DNA of 59,837 nt from Olavius algarvensis associated proteobacterium Delta 3 (GTDB lineage Bacteria > Desulfobacterota > Desulfobacteria > Desulfobacterales > CAFBRK01), in the NCBI GenBank assembly GCA_903231505.1, contig CAFBRK010000243.1:1-59837 (forward strand). The letters run 5' to 3'. The first letter of the stretch is position 1. Every line of letters starts with the position of its first letter. A model generated the notes under the pieces. That model was not told the DNA's origin and made no database searches. It worked only from the letters and a program-made list of their open reading frames with translations. A program made the position numbers and the translations under genes. Positions 50,684 through 59,837 of this stretch are shown piece after piece.

Positions 50684-52063
50684 ATGGAATCTTTCACGAC
50701 AGAACACATCCAGACCCTTTCCAGCCTGGTCGGTTCGGATCGGTTTTCAACCGGCCGCTCGAGTCGAGAGCTGCACGTCCACGATATTTCGCCCCACCGC
50801 GGGACCCTGCCGGCGGGAATCGTATGGCCGGTATCCACGGAGGAAGTGTCCGAAATACTCCAATATACCAACACACTGGGCATCCCCGTAACCCCATGGG
50901 GTGCCGGCACCAGCACCGAAGGAAATCCGGTCCCCACCCAGGGGGGGCTGGTCATGGACTGCAGCCGCATGGATCGTATCATCGGGGTCCGTCCCGAAGA
51001 TCTGCAAGCCGACGTCCAACCCGGGGTGCTGCGAAAGACCCTGAATCATGAAACCGGCCAATTCGGTCTGTTTTTCCCGCCGGATCCCGGGGCCGACGCC
51101 ACCATCGGCGGCATGATTGCCAACAATGCCTCCGGGGTCCAGACCGTCAAATACGGATCCACCCGCGACTATGTCATGCGGCTGACCGTCGTGCTCCCGA
51201 ACGGGCAAGTGATCCACACCGGAACAAAGGCACCGAAATCATCATCCGGTTACGACCTGACCCGATTATTCGTGGGGTCCGAGGGCACCCTGGGCGTTGT
51301 GACCGAAGCCACGCTCCGGTTGGCCGGCCTTCCCGCTCACCACCTGGCGGCGACAATCACGTTCAACGATCTGGAATCGGCATCCCGGGCCGTGGCGCTG
51401 ATGATCGGGTCCGCCCTGGAGCCGGCCGCCCTCGAGCTGCTGCCGCCGCCCTTGATTCGTTTGATGAACACTGAGAAACAGTTGGGTCTGGAAGAAATCC
51501 CCTCCCTGTTTTGCGAATTTCACGGTATCAGCGAAGCCACTCTGGATGAAGCCCGGTCCCTTGCCCGGGAGCTCTGCGAAGACGCCGGTGCCATCGACTT
51601 CCGGTTTGGGGTTCGTGAAAAGGAGCGGCAGGAGCTTTGGCGCGCCCGCCACGAGGCCTGGGAAACGATCCATCGGGCGCATCCGGGGAAGGAAACATTG
51701 ATCGTCGATGCAGCGGTTCCCATCTCCAGTTATCCGGAGATGGTGGTCTACGCACAGCAGCTCGTTGACGAACATCGGGCGATTGGCTACGTCTTTGGTC
51801 ATGCCGGGGATGGAAACCTGCATGTTGTATTGGTCGGAGCACCGGAAGATTCGAAGGAATGGGAAAAGCTTGAGTCGATCAACCATGCCGTCGTCCAGCG
51901 GGCCGTGGAAATCGGCGGGACATGCACCGGGGAACACGGCATCGGAATCGGAAAACGGAAGTTCATGGCCCTCGAACACGGGACCGGCTGTGATCTCATG
52001 CGGGACATCAAAAACCTTATCGATCCGAAGGGACTCATGAACCCGGGCAAAATGTTTCCCTGA
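50684..52063 (+). CDS. FAD-binding 2-hydroxyacid oxidase/dehydrogenase (GlcD family)
   Basis: A 459-aa FAD-linked oxidoreductase of the GlcD/D-lactate dehydrogenase family. The PCMH FAD-binding domain is seen in PVTPWGAGTSTEGNPVPTQGG, VQPGVLRKTLNHET, FPPDPGADATIGGMIANNASG and YDLTRLFVGSEGTLGVVTEA. The C-terminal FAD-oxidase domain ends GHAGDGNLH...CTGEHGIGIGKR...LMNPGKMF, including the catalytic GEHG histidine. The candidate substrate is D-lactate or glycolate; the family alone does not decide. The start is ATG 50684, with GGGAG 8 bp before it. The electron acceptor would be a ferredoxin-like or LutB/GlcF partner, not found here. Confidence 0.92.
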   Translation: MESFTTEHIQTLSSLVGSDRFSTGRSSRELHVHDISPHRGTLPAGIVWPVSTEEVSEILQYTNTLGIPVTPWGAGTSTEGNPVPTQGGLVMDCSRMDRIIGVRPEDLQADVQPGVLRKTLNHETGQFGLFFPPDPGADATIGGMIANNASGVQTVKYGSTRDYVMRLTVVLPNGQVIHTGTKAPKSSSGYDLTRLFVGSEGTLGVVTEATLRLAGLPAHHLAATITFNDLESASRAVALMIGSALEPAALELLPPPLIRLMNTEKQLGLEEIPSLFCEFHGISEATLDEARSLARELCEDAGAIDFRFGVREKERQELWRARHEAWETIHRAHPGKETLIVDAAVPISSYPEMVVYAQQLVDEHRAIGYVFGHAGDGNLHVVLVGAPEDSKEWEKLESINHAVVQRAVEIGGTCTGEHGIGIGKRKFMALEHGTGCDLMRDIKNLIDPKGLMNPGKMFP

Positions 52064-54304
<2,241 letters not shown>

Positions 54305-54317
54305 AAAAGGAAAAGAT

Positions 54318-55304
54318 ATGAACAGGTATGTATTGTGGGTCTCATTGTTCGTTACCGCGGGTTTAGTGGGATGCGCCGCACCCGAAATCAAACTGTTCCC
54401 GGATGGCAGCGATCCCCTGGAAGAGTTTACCCTTTCCGGTAAGAAGGCCGGGAAAGTGCTGGTCATTCCGGTGCAGGGAATCATCAGCGATATGCCGAAA
54501 CGGGGATTTCTGCGGACGGACCCGTCCATGGTCCAGGAGGTCGTCTCCCAGTTGAAGATGGCGGAAGACGATGAAGATGTCCGTTCGGTGCTTCTGACCA
54601 TCAATTCGCCGGGAGGCACCGCCACGGCGACCGATCTTCTTTATCACGAAATCATGGCCTACAAACAGCGCACCGGGGTCAAGGTGGTGGCGGCCATGAT
54701 GAACGTGGCCGCTTCCGGGGGGTACTATATCGCCCTTTCCGGGGATGTCATTTTTGCCCATCCGACCAGCATCACCGGCTCCGTGGGAGTGGTGTTTATC
54801 CGTCCGAAGCTGGTCGGTCTCCTGGATAAAATCGGTGTGGCCGTGGAGGTCAACAAGTCCGGGAAGAACAAGGACATGGGGTCTCCCTTTCGGGCCGCCA
54901 CCGAAGAAGAGGAGCGCATTCTCCAGGGCCTGACGGATACACTGGGTGAAGATTTCGTCCGGAAAGTCAGGAAACACAGGTCCATGAGCGTCCCGGCCAT
55001 GGACGAGATGGCAACCGCCCGGATCTTCATCGCAGCGGATGCCCTGAAACTGGGGATGGTTGACAAGATCGGCTACCTGAGCGATGCCATCGCTACCGCG
55101 AAGAAGATGGCCGGGCTCACCGAAGATGCCCGGGTCATCGTCTACCGGCGTACCGAATATGCCAACGACAACATCTACAATCCGGTCACCACCCAGGCCG
55201 CCGGGGCGGGATCCCCCCTCGTGGACACGGGCATGTTCGGTCAGCTCGCCAACATGCAGCCCGGCTTTTACTACCTGTGGCCGTCGGCCATCGGGTCGGA
55301 TTGA
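54318..55304 (+). CDS. S49 signal-peptide-peptidase-like lipoprotein (SppA family)
   Basis: A 328-aa protein with a lipobox (TAGLVGCAAPE, Cys at about 19), so membrane-anchored on the periplasmic side. The single S49 domain has LLTINSPGGTATATDLLYHE, the catalytic Ser in NVAASGGYYIALSGD and the catalytic Lys in EVNKSGKNKDMGSPF. SppA-like short forms digest cleaved signal peptides or other membrane peptides. Being a lipoprotein rather than having an N-terminal membrane helix is unusual but seen in delta-proteobacteria. ATG 54318 has AAAGGAAAAG; it begins 13 bp after the reductase stop, so co-transcription is likely. Confidence 0.9.
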   Translation: MNRYVLWVSLFVTAGLVGCAAPEIKLFPDGSDPLEEFTLSGKKAGKVLVIPVQGIISDMPKRGFLRTDPSMVQEVVSQLKMAEDDEDVRSVLLTINSPGGTATATDLLYHEIMAYKQRTGVKVVAAMMNVAASGGYYIALSGDVIFAHPTSITGSVGVVFIRPKLVGLLDKIGVAVEVNKSGKNKDMGSPFRAATEEEERILQGLTDTLGEDFVRKVRKHRSMSVPAMDEMATARIFIAADALKLGMVDKIGYLSDAIATAKKMAGLTEDARVIVYRRTEYANDNIYNPVTTQAAGAGSPLVDTGMFGQLANMQPGFYYLWPSAIGSD

Positions 55305-55383
55305 TACAGACGCTGAATCAAGGTTTGACCCCTTTTTCAGACAAGGGAAAATTATTGGAAAGCTTTGAGTCCGATTAAGAAAT

Positions 55384-55572
55384 TTAGAAATCAAACCCCA
55401 CGGCGAATATGAGATAAATATCGTCGGGTTTTGGCACCGTGCCATCGGATTTGGCTTGCGGATTTTGGATTCTATCCCAAACAAAGGATACATCGAAATC
55501 AAGCCGCTTCGTCAGCTCAGTTTCACATCCGATAACGAAGTGATTGGTATACGTACCGGATGCCTCGCTCAC
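55384..55572 (-). pseudogene. C-terminal remnant of a DUF481-type outer membrane protein
   Basis: A 62-codon frame (GTG 55572; open back to about 55593) that matches only the end of the DUF481 (YdiY-like) beta-barrel family. It shows the pattern NHFVIGCETELTKRLDFDVS, FVWDRIQNPQAKSDGTVPKPD and a terminal aromatic IFAVGFDF, as needed for outer-membrane assembly. No N-terminal portion or signal peptide exists, so it is a fragment. It lies in the 378-bp gap 55305-55682, otherwise non-coding, between sppA-like and the maeB remnant. Confidence 0.55.
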
Positions 55573-55682
55573 GATTGTGAAATCATTTCACTCGGACATG
55601 GATTCGTGCTAGTTTGTGCAGTTGGTCAACAACGAGCCCTGTCACTATAATCTTTTCTACAGATCCGAATCAGGAGATCCAA

Positions 55683-56108
55683 ATGCGCAACGACGAAGCC
55701 GCACGACAGTATCATCGTGAACCCCGACCGGGAAAAATCGAAGTGGTTCCCACCAAACCCTGTCTCACCCAGACCGATCTCAGCCTGGCCTATACGCCCG
55801 GTGTGGCCGTGCCCTGTCTGGACATTGAGAAGGAACCCGAACGCGCGTTCGATTACACCGCCCGTGGAAATCTCATCGCCGTCATCACCAACGGGACCGC
55901 GGTTCTGGGCCTCGGTGACATTGGCCCCCTGGCCGCAAAACCGGTCATGGAGGGAAAAGCCGTCCTTTTCAAACGTTTCGCCAATATTGAAGTGTTCGAC
56001 ATCGAGGTCAACACCACCGACCCGGACGAGTTCATCCATACGGTGAAATTACTGGAGCCGACCTTTGGCGGTATCAATCTGGAGGATATCCGCGCATCGG
56101 CGAACTGA
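55683..56108 (+). pseudogene. maeB: Malic enzyme (MaeB) N-terminal remnant
   Basis: From ATG 55683 (GGAG 8 bp upstream) 141 codons encode the N-terminal malic domain: [60 protein letters not shown] and [12 protein letters not shown]. After this, where family members continue with APECF and the NAD(P)-binding domain, the frame runs into a stop (RASAN). The rest of the gene resumes after a change of register at 56085-56102 as the phosphotransacetylase-like domain. A full MaeB is about 750 aa. NADP-malic enzyme converts malate to pyruvate and CO2. Confidence 0.8.
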
Positions 56109-57037
56109 CCGAAACGCTTCAAATACCTGTAGATGGATTTGAGATCATCGATCCGGCAGACAATGGTTACTTCGAGGCTTTTTCCGAGAAATTGTCCAAA
56201 ATGCGCAGCCGCAAAGGGTGGACCATGACGGAGACCCGCCGACAGCTGCGCAACCCGTATGTATTTGGCGCCATGATGGTCCATGAACGTATGGTCGACG
56301 GTCAGGTGCACGGCATCGACCAGAGCTATCCGAACGCCATCCGCCCGGTACTTCAGGTCATCGCCAGACGGCCGGGTGTCTCCAAAGTGTCCGGATTGTA
56401 TTTGATGATAATTAAAAATCGCTCCTATCTGTTAGCCGATACCACCGTCAATATTCATCCGGATGCAGAGACCCTGGCGGAAATTGCTATCTTGGCAGCA
56501 TAGATGGCGGAGTTTTTCAATATGGAACCGCGGGTGGCCATGCTTTCCTATTCGAATTTCGGCAGCGTTCGCGATGCCAATACCCGGAGAGTGGCACAGG
56601 CGGTGGAGATTGTCCGCCGGTGTCGACCGGACAGTTTGATCGATGGCGAAATGCAGGCCGACACGGCCGTTGTGGCCGAGACACTGGCAGAACATTTTCC
56701 GTTCAACCGCCCGGGGGAAGCGGCCAATGTCCTGATTTTCCCCGAGCTGTCATCCGGCAACATGGCTTACAAGCTGCTGGAACGACTGGGGGGGGCCAAG
56801 GCCGTGGGGCCGCTGCTGATGGGTATCAGCAAACCGTTCAACGTGCTGCAGCGCAATACCGAAATGGAAAATGTCGTCAACGTGATCGCCATCACCGTCG
56901 CCCAGATGCAGCGACTGGAGCAGGCCAAGGCACCGTGCTGTGAATTGAAATTGAGTGGAATGAGAGGCTTTATGTCGTTTGCGTTGGCCATCTCCGTGTT
57001 CGATACGGTTCCGTTTAACGAGGAGCCTCGGTTTTGA
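56102..57037 (+). pseudogene. maeB: Malic enzyme (MaeB) C-terminal phosphotransacetylase-like remnant
   Basis: The frame reads [20 protein letters not shown] then EAFSEKLSKMRSRKGWTMTE and LRNPYVFGAMMVHERMVDGQVHG. It continues ILADTTVNIHPDAETLAEIAILAA-type (LLADTTVNIHPDAETLAEIA), then a TAG stop at 56501-56503 followed in the same register by MAEFFNMEPRVAMLSYSNFGS to LGGAKAVGPLLMGISKPFNVLQ. This is the PTA-like C-terminal domain of MaeB. The NAD-binding domain and the start of the PTA domain, several hundred residues, are missing. The TAG replaces an Asp codon expected at IAILAA-D-M. The last 30 residues do not match the family. The gene is dead. Confidence 0.78.
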
Positions 57038-57519
57038 TCCTCGTCGTTATGGGTGTCTCGGGTTCGGGCAAGAGCACACTGGGTCGTGCACTGGCCGGTC
57101 ATCTCGGTTGGGATTTCATCGAGGGGGACGAGCATCATTCGAATCGCAGCGTGGAGAAGATGCGCTCGGGCCGACCATTGACCGACGAGGACCGCCGTCC
57201 CTGGCTGGAGCGGCTCCATGATATCGTGGCTCGCTATTCCGATCAGGGCCAGAGCGTCGTGTTGACGTGTTCGGCCCTCAAGGCCGAGTATCGGGAGATC
57301 CTTGGCCGAGATGTGTCCGACCTGCGCTTCGTCTTTCTTTCCGGTGCCCCGGCGGTGGTACGGGAACGGGTACAGGCACGGAAGCAACACTTCATGCCTC
57401 CGGAGTTGCTGGATAGCCAGATTGCGGAACTGGAGCCGCCGGACGCCGCGGTCGTGGTCCCCGTCCAGCTTTCATCCGATGAGCAGGTCAGACTCGTCTG
57501 CCAGGCTTTGGCCCATTAG
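57034..57519 (+). CDS. gntK: Gluconokinase (GntK family)
   Basis: A 161-aa P-loop kinase: GVSGSGKST at 7-15, GDEHHSNRSVEKMRSGRPLTDEDRRPWL (the gluconokinase GDxxHxxxNxxKMxxGxPLxDxDR pattern) at 32-58, and SALKAEYREILR-like SALKAEYREIL. It phosphorylates D-gluconate to 6-phosphogluconate. The start is TTG 57034, 8-9 bp after GAGGAG, overlapping the last codons of the maeB remnant. The next ATG (57049) would delete the strand before the P-loop. All catalytic residues are present. No gluconate permease is nearby. Confidence 0.9.
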   Translation: MILVVMGVSGSGKSTLGRALAGHLGWDFIEGDEHHSNRSVEKMRSGRPLTDEDRRPWLERLHDIVARYSDQGQSVVLTCSALKAEYREILGRDVSDLRFVFLSGAPAVVRERVQARKQHFMPPELLDSQIAELEPPDAAVVVPVQLSSDEQVRLVCQALAH

Positions 57520-57702
57520 AAGGCGGAAGGCCCATGGGTGTCAAACCTTCTTCCACATACCATTTAGAAGCAAATCGGGGCCGGATAGGCGCCAGCCCCG
57601 ATTTCAATTGCGCCCGCTTGCCGCTACACATTCTTTTCGACAGGTTAACCTGGACGTATACAGACCGGGACTGCCAACATCAAGAGGGGAAAGAAACCCG
57701 AC

Positions 57703-58953
57703 ATGAACTTGCCTGAAATGATCGAATCCTGGCTTTTGGCCCTGAATCTTGGAGCGGAAATCAGCAGCCTGCTGGCCAAAATCATCCTGGCGGTTGCGGT
57801 TCTTATGATCAGTGTCATCGCGCTCCTGATCAGCCGCCGTGTGGTCCGCATGGCGGTCCACCGAGTGATCCGAAGCACTCGGTTTACCTGGGATAACAAA
57901 CTCGTGGAAAGCCGGCTCTTCATGCGCATGACCCTGATCGTCCCGGCACTGATCATCTATCTGTTTGTACCGGCCATATTCGGCGGATACGACCAGGCCA
58001 TCGCCGTGGTGACAGGAGCCCTCAATGTGTATTTTGTCATCGTGGCCATCATGGTCGCCGACGCTCTGATCGACGCGCTGTACAACATTTACCGGGGGAT
58101 GCGGGTGTCCCAGGCCATGCCGATGCGGAGCTTCGCACAGGTCCTCAAGATCATCGTGTACTTTACCGGCGTGATCATGGCCATTGCCGTCATCCTCGAC
58201 CGATCGCCGATTATCCTGCTAAGTGGCCTGGGAGCTATATCGGCAGTGCTCATGCTCGTTTTCAAAGATTCCATTCTCGGGTTCGCAGCCGGTGTTCAGC
58301 TATCCTCCAATCGCATGCTCAGAAACGGCGATTGGATAGAGATGTCCAAGTACGGCGCGGACGGCGACGTGGTCGACATCTCTCTGACAACCGTCAAGGT
58401 GCGCAACTGGGACCATACCATCACCACCATCCCCACCTACGCCCTGATGAGCGACTCCTTTAAAAACTGGCGCGGGATGCAGGAATCCATGGGCAGGCGT
58501 ATCAAACGGGCAATCTACATCGACATGAATTCCATCAAGTTCTGCACGCCGCAGATGCTGGAACGATTTGCTCATATTCGCTGCATCGCCGATTACGTGG
58601 AAAGAAAAAATCGAGAAATCGAAGCGCACAACGCCGAACTGGGGGATGATGCGGAGGATGCCGCCAACATCCGACAGCTCACCAACATCGGTACCTTCCG
58701 CGCCTATGCGCTCGCTTATTTGAAGAACCATCCCGATATCAACCAGGCGTTGACCCTTATGGTACGGCAACTGGCCCCCACCGAGCACGGTCTGCCCCTG
58801 GAAATCTACGCTTTCTGCAAAGATAAACGGTGGGTCTATTACGAGGGCGTGCAGTCAGACATCTTCGACCACCTGCTGGCTATCGCAAGCGAGTTCGACC
58901 TCAAAATATTTCAATTCCCGGCGGGTACCGATATTCAAAAACTCTCTGTGTAA
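57703..58953 (+). CDS. MscS-family mechanosensitive channel (YbdG-like)
   Basis: A 416-aa small-conductance mechanosensitive channel of the MscS superfamily. There are about five membrane helices; the pore helix region is LSGLGAISAVLMLVFKDSILGFAAGVQL (residues 166-193). It is followed by the beta domain RNGDWIEMSKYGADGDVVDISLTTVKVRNWDHTITTIPTYAL. The C-terminal 130 residues (FKNWRGMQESMGRRIKRAIYID) match the YbdG/YnaI-like group. A ribosome binding site, GAGGGGAAAG, precedes the ATG. Such channels relieve osmotic downshock. It is convergent with the thioesterase remnant, whose stop is 22 bp away. Confidence 0.92.
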   Translation: MNLPEMIESWLLALNLGAEISSLLAKIILAVAVLMISVIALLISRRVVRMAVHRVIRSTRFTWDNKLVESRLFMRMTLIVPALIIYLFVPAIFGGYDQAIAVVTGALNVYFVIVAIMVADALIDALYNIYRGMRVSQAMPMRSFAQVLKIIVYFTGVIMAIAVILDRSPIILLSGLGAISAVLMLVFKDSILGFAAGVQLSSNRMLRNGDWIEMSKYGADGDVVDISLTTVKVRNWDHTITTIPTYALMSDSFKNWRGMQESMGRRIKRAIYIDMNSIKFCTPQMLERFAHIRCIADYVERKNREIEAHNAELGDDAEDAANIRQLTNIGTFRAYALAYLKNHPDINQALTLMVRQLAPTEHGLPLEIYAFCKDKRWVYYEGVQSDIFDHLLAIASEFDLKIFQFPAGTDIQKLSV

Positions 58954-58975
58954 TCAGAATCCGTGAGTGTCCGCG

Positions 58976-59341
58976 TCAGCAAACGCTACCATGACGCGAG
59001 CGATGTTCGCTTTCCTCGGCTTCGGCCAGGATTTCCTCCGGGAGACGTCCTTTCTTGAGTTTGCACACACCCCCCTCGACGACCAGGGCCGATGAGGTCG
59101 CCATGGCGACCCGCTTTCCCTCGGCATTGTCCACTTCGCAAGGGGAAATCGGCATGGCGAAAGTGGCCTTGCCAAGGCCGGCTTCGGTCGGTCGCATTCC
59201 CAAAAGCCTTGAAATGGGAGGCCCGGGCAAATCCTCCCGGATGAAGCGTCGAAATGTCTCCAGACCAGGAGACTGGAACGTTCTCAGATCTCCGATCGAG
59301 CCTCTGACCGGCTCTTCAATCATGTCGTCTATTGCTCTCAC
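58976..59341 (-). pseudogene. PaaI-type thioesterase, internal deletion
   Basis: A 121-codon frame (GTG 59341 or ATG 59323). It begins like a hotdog-fold thioesterase, FRRFIREDLPGPPISRLLGM and EAGLGKATFAMPIS, and ends like one, EVDNAEGKRVAMATSSALVV. The hotdog centre with the catalytic HGG/D segment (about 75-80 residues) is absent; MPIS joins EVDNAEGK across a single codon-sized junction. The reading frame stays open, so a short product could be made, but it lacks the active site. The tail (KLKKGRLPEEILAEAEESEH) is unrelated to the family end. Confidence 0.65.
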
Positions 59342-59418
59342 CGTAATGCTCCTGCTGATTTAAGTCCAAACAAAGATGATGGAATGTCAGGGCGATGAAA
59401 CGTTTATGACAGGCTGCA

Positions 59419-59571
59419 CTATCTTAGCATACTGTTGTGCTCTAGTTGCGCTTCCAGACGTTTCAAGTCACCGAGCACCCATATATCCTTATGAAGGATG
59501 GACGGAATCGACGCTTTGTCATGAGCGTCCCAGAGTAGACTGTAAAATTTTCGAACCATTTCTTTGTGCAT
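59419..59571 (-). pseudogene. SnoaL-like (ester cyclase) remnant, internal deletion
   Basis: A 50-codon minus-strand frame with a good GAGG site before ATG 59571. It starts MHKEMVRKFYSLLWDAHDKA, the first helix of SnoaL-like/ester cyclase folds. It ends WVLGDLKRLEAQLEHN, the usual last strand and helix. The conserved cone-shaped core between them, roughly 80 residues, is missing without loss of frame. The rest of 59342-59740 (about 399 bp) shows nothing else I can support; a 66-codon plus-strand frame at 59376 is its shadow. Confidence 0.5.
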
Positions 59572-59740
59572 TCTAACCTCTTATAAAAAGCCTTACGTTA
59601 TGGGCTGCTGTCTTCATTTGAATCTTCAGTGAATCCGTACCGTATGAGATTTTGGTTTAGCTACAGATAAGGGTCAAATGCTGATTATCGTTTTAGGCTG
59701 AATTATGTTTAATCTATCTGAACCGTCACAGGAGGTTAGT

Positions 59741-59837
59741 ATGACAACATCCAAACTGTTTCAACCACTGCAAATGGGAGACTTAGAGCTCAAAAACCGA
59801 ATCGTTTTGGCACCAATGACTAGAGGGCGGGCCGGTA
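59741..59837 (+). CDS. Old-yellow-enzyme family flavin oxidoreductase (partial, cut by window end)
   Basis: The start of an OYE/N-ethylmaleimide-reductase-like gene. SKLFQPLQMGDLELKNRIVL followed by APMTRGRAG is the diagnostic first strand and FMN-contacting block of the NemA/YqjM-type family. GGAGG lies 7 bp before the ATG. Only 32 codons are in the window, so length and active-site residues cannot be checked. Confidence 0.88.
   Translation, partial: MTTSKLFQPLQMGDLELKNRIVLAPMTRGRAG

Noticed and set aside
54363..55502. 379-codon minus-strand frame opposite sppA-like
   Set aside because: No recognisable domain, and the plus-strand protein has the catalytic Ser and Lys.
56501..56503. TAG in the maeB remnant read as pyrrolysine
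   Set aside because: The expected residue is Asp, the gene is already deleted and frameshifted, and no pyl genes are seen; a dead stop codon is simpler.

Overview
The window looks like a chromosomal segment of a sulfate-reducing or related anaerobic bacterium of the Desulfobacterota, most likely Desulfobacterales. That placement is an inference from gene content: formate--tetrahydrofolate ligase of the Wood-Ljungdahl branch, a LUD/LutC protein, GlcD-type oxidase, an Fe-S old-yellow-enzyme reductase, and a sensor with a cysteine-ended V4R-like domain, GAF and HD-GYP. No rRNA, tRNA, CRISPR array or complete transposon was recognised.

Layout. 0.2-1.0 kb: LutC-like protein. 1.3-5.8 kb: a complete five-gene branched-chain-amino-acid-type ABC importer (binding protein, livH, livM, livG, livF). 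6.0-6.9 kb: unknown protein with a kinase-like catalytic-loop signature. 7.1-12.6 kb: an AT-richer island, all genes on the minus strand, with three well-formed integron attC sites and no integrase in the window (a CALIN, cluster of attC sites lacking an integrase). Its cargo is vapBC, a secreted DUF6794/propeller-like protein, a small membrane protein, a metallo-beta-lactamase-fold hydrolase and a secreted unknown. 13.6-19.4 kb: secretin-domain fragment, flavin reductase, frameshifted protease-TPR gene, two small Cys-rich proteins, a secreted unknown and a universal stress protein. 19.8-34.5 kb: TrkA-type K+ channel, HAD-AIRS fusion, YSC84 protein, a tripartite RND pump operon with a coupled 77-aa membrane protein, a USP-USP-histone-deacetylase fusion and a large membrane protein. 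This block is bracketed by a 104-bp near-identical inverted repeat. 35-40 kb: broken TetR gene, then PilZ-GNAT and V4R-GAF-HD-GYP proteins (c-di-GMP signalling). 40-48 kb: methyltransferase, short asparaginase plus flavodoxin-like reductase, RNase II/R, heterodimeric ABC exporter. 48.7-55.3 kb: fhs, glcD-like oxidase, FadH-like reductase, SppA-like lipoprotein. 55.4-59.8 kb: a zone of gene remnants (DUF481, maeB, PaaI-like thioesterase, SnoaL-like) interleaved with intact gluconokinase and MscS-like genes. The window ends inside an OYE gene.

Two sequence-level themes run across these regions. First, intergenic spaces carry degenerate tandem arrays of 6-, 7- and 8-bp units, REP-like hairpins and a 23-bp palindrome (ATAAAATCG-N5-CGATTTTAT) present three times. 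Second, at least four genes (tetR, maeB, thioesterase, SnoaL-like) keep both ends but have lost the middle, a repeated pattern of internal deletion.
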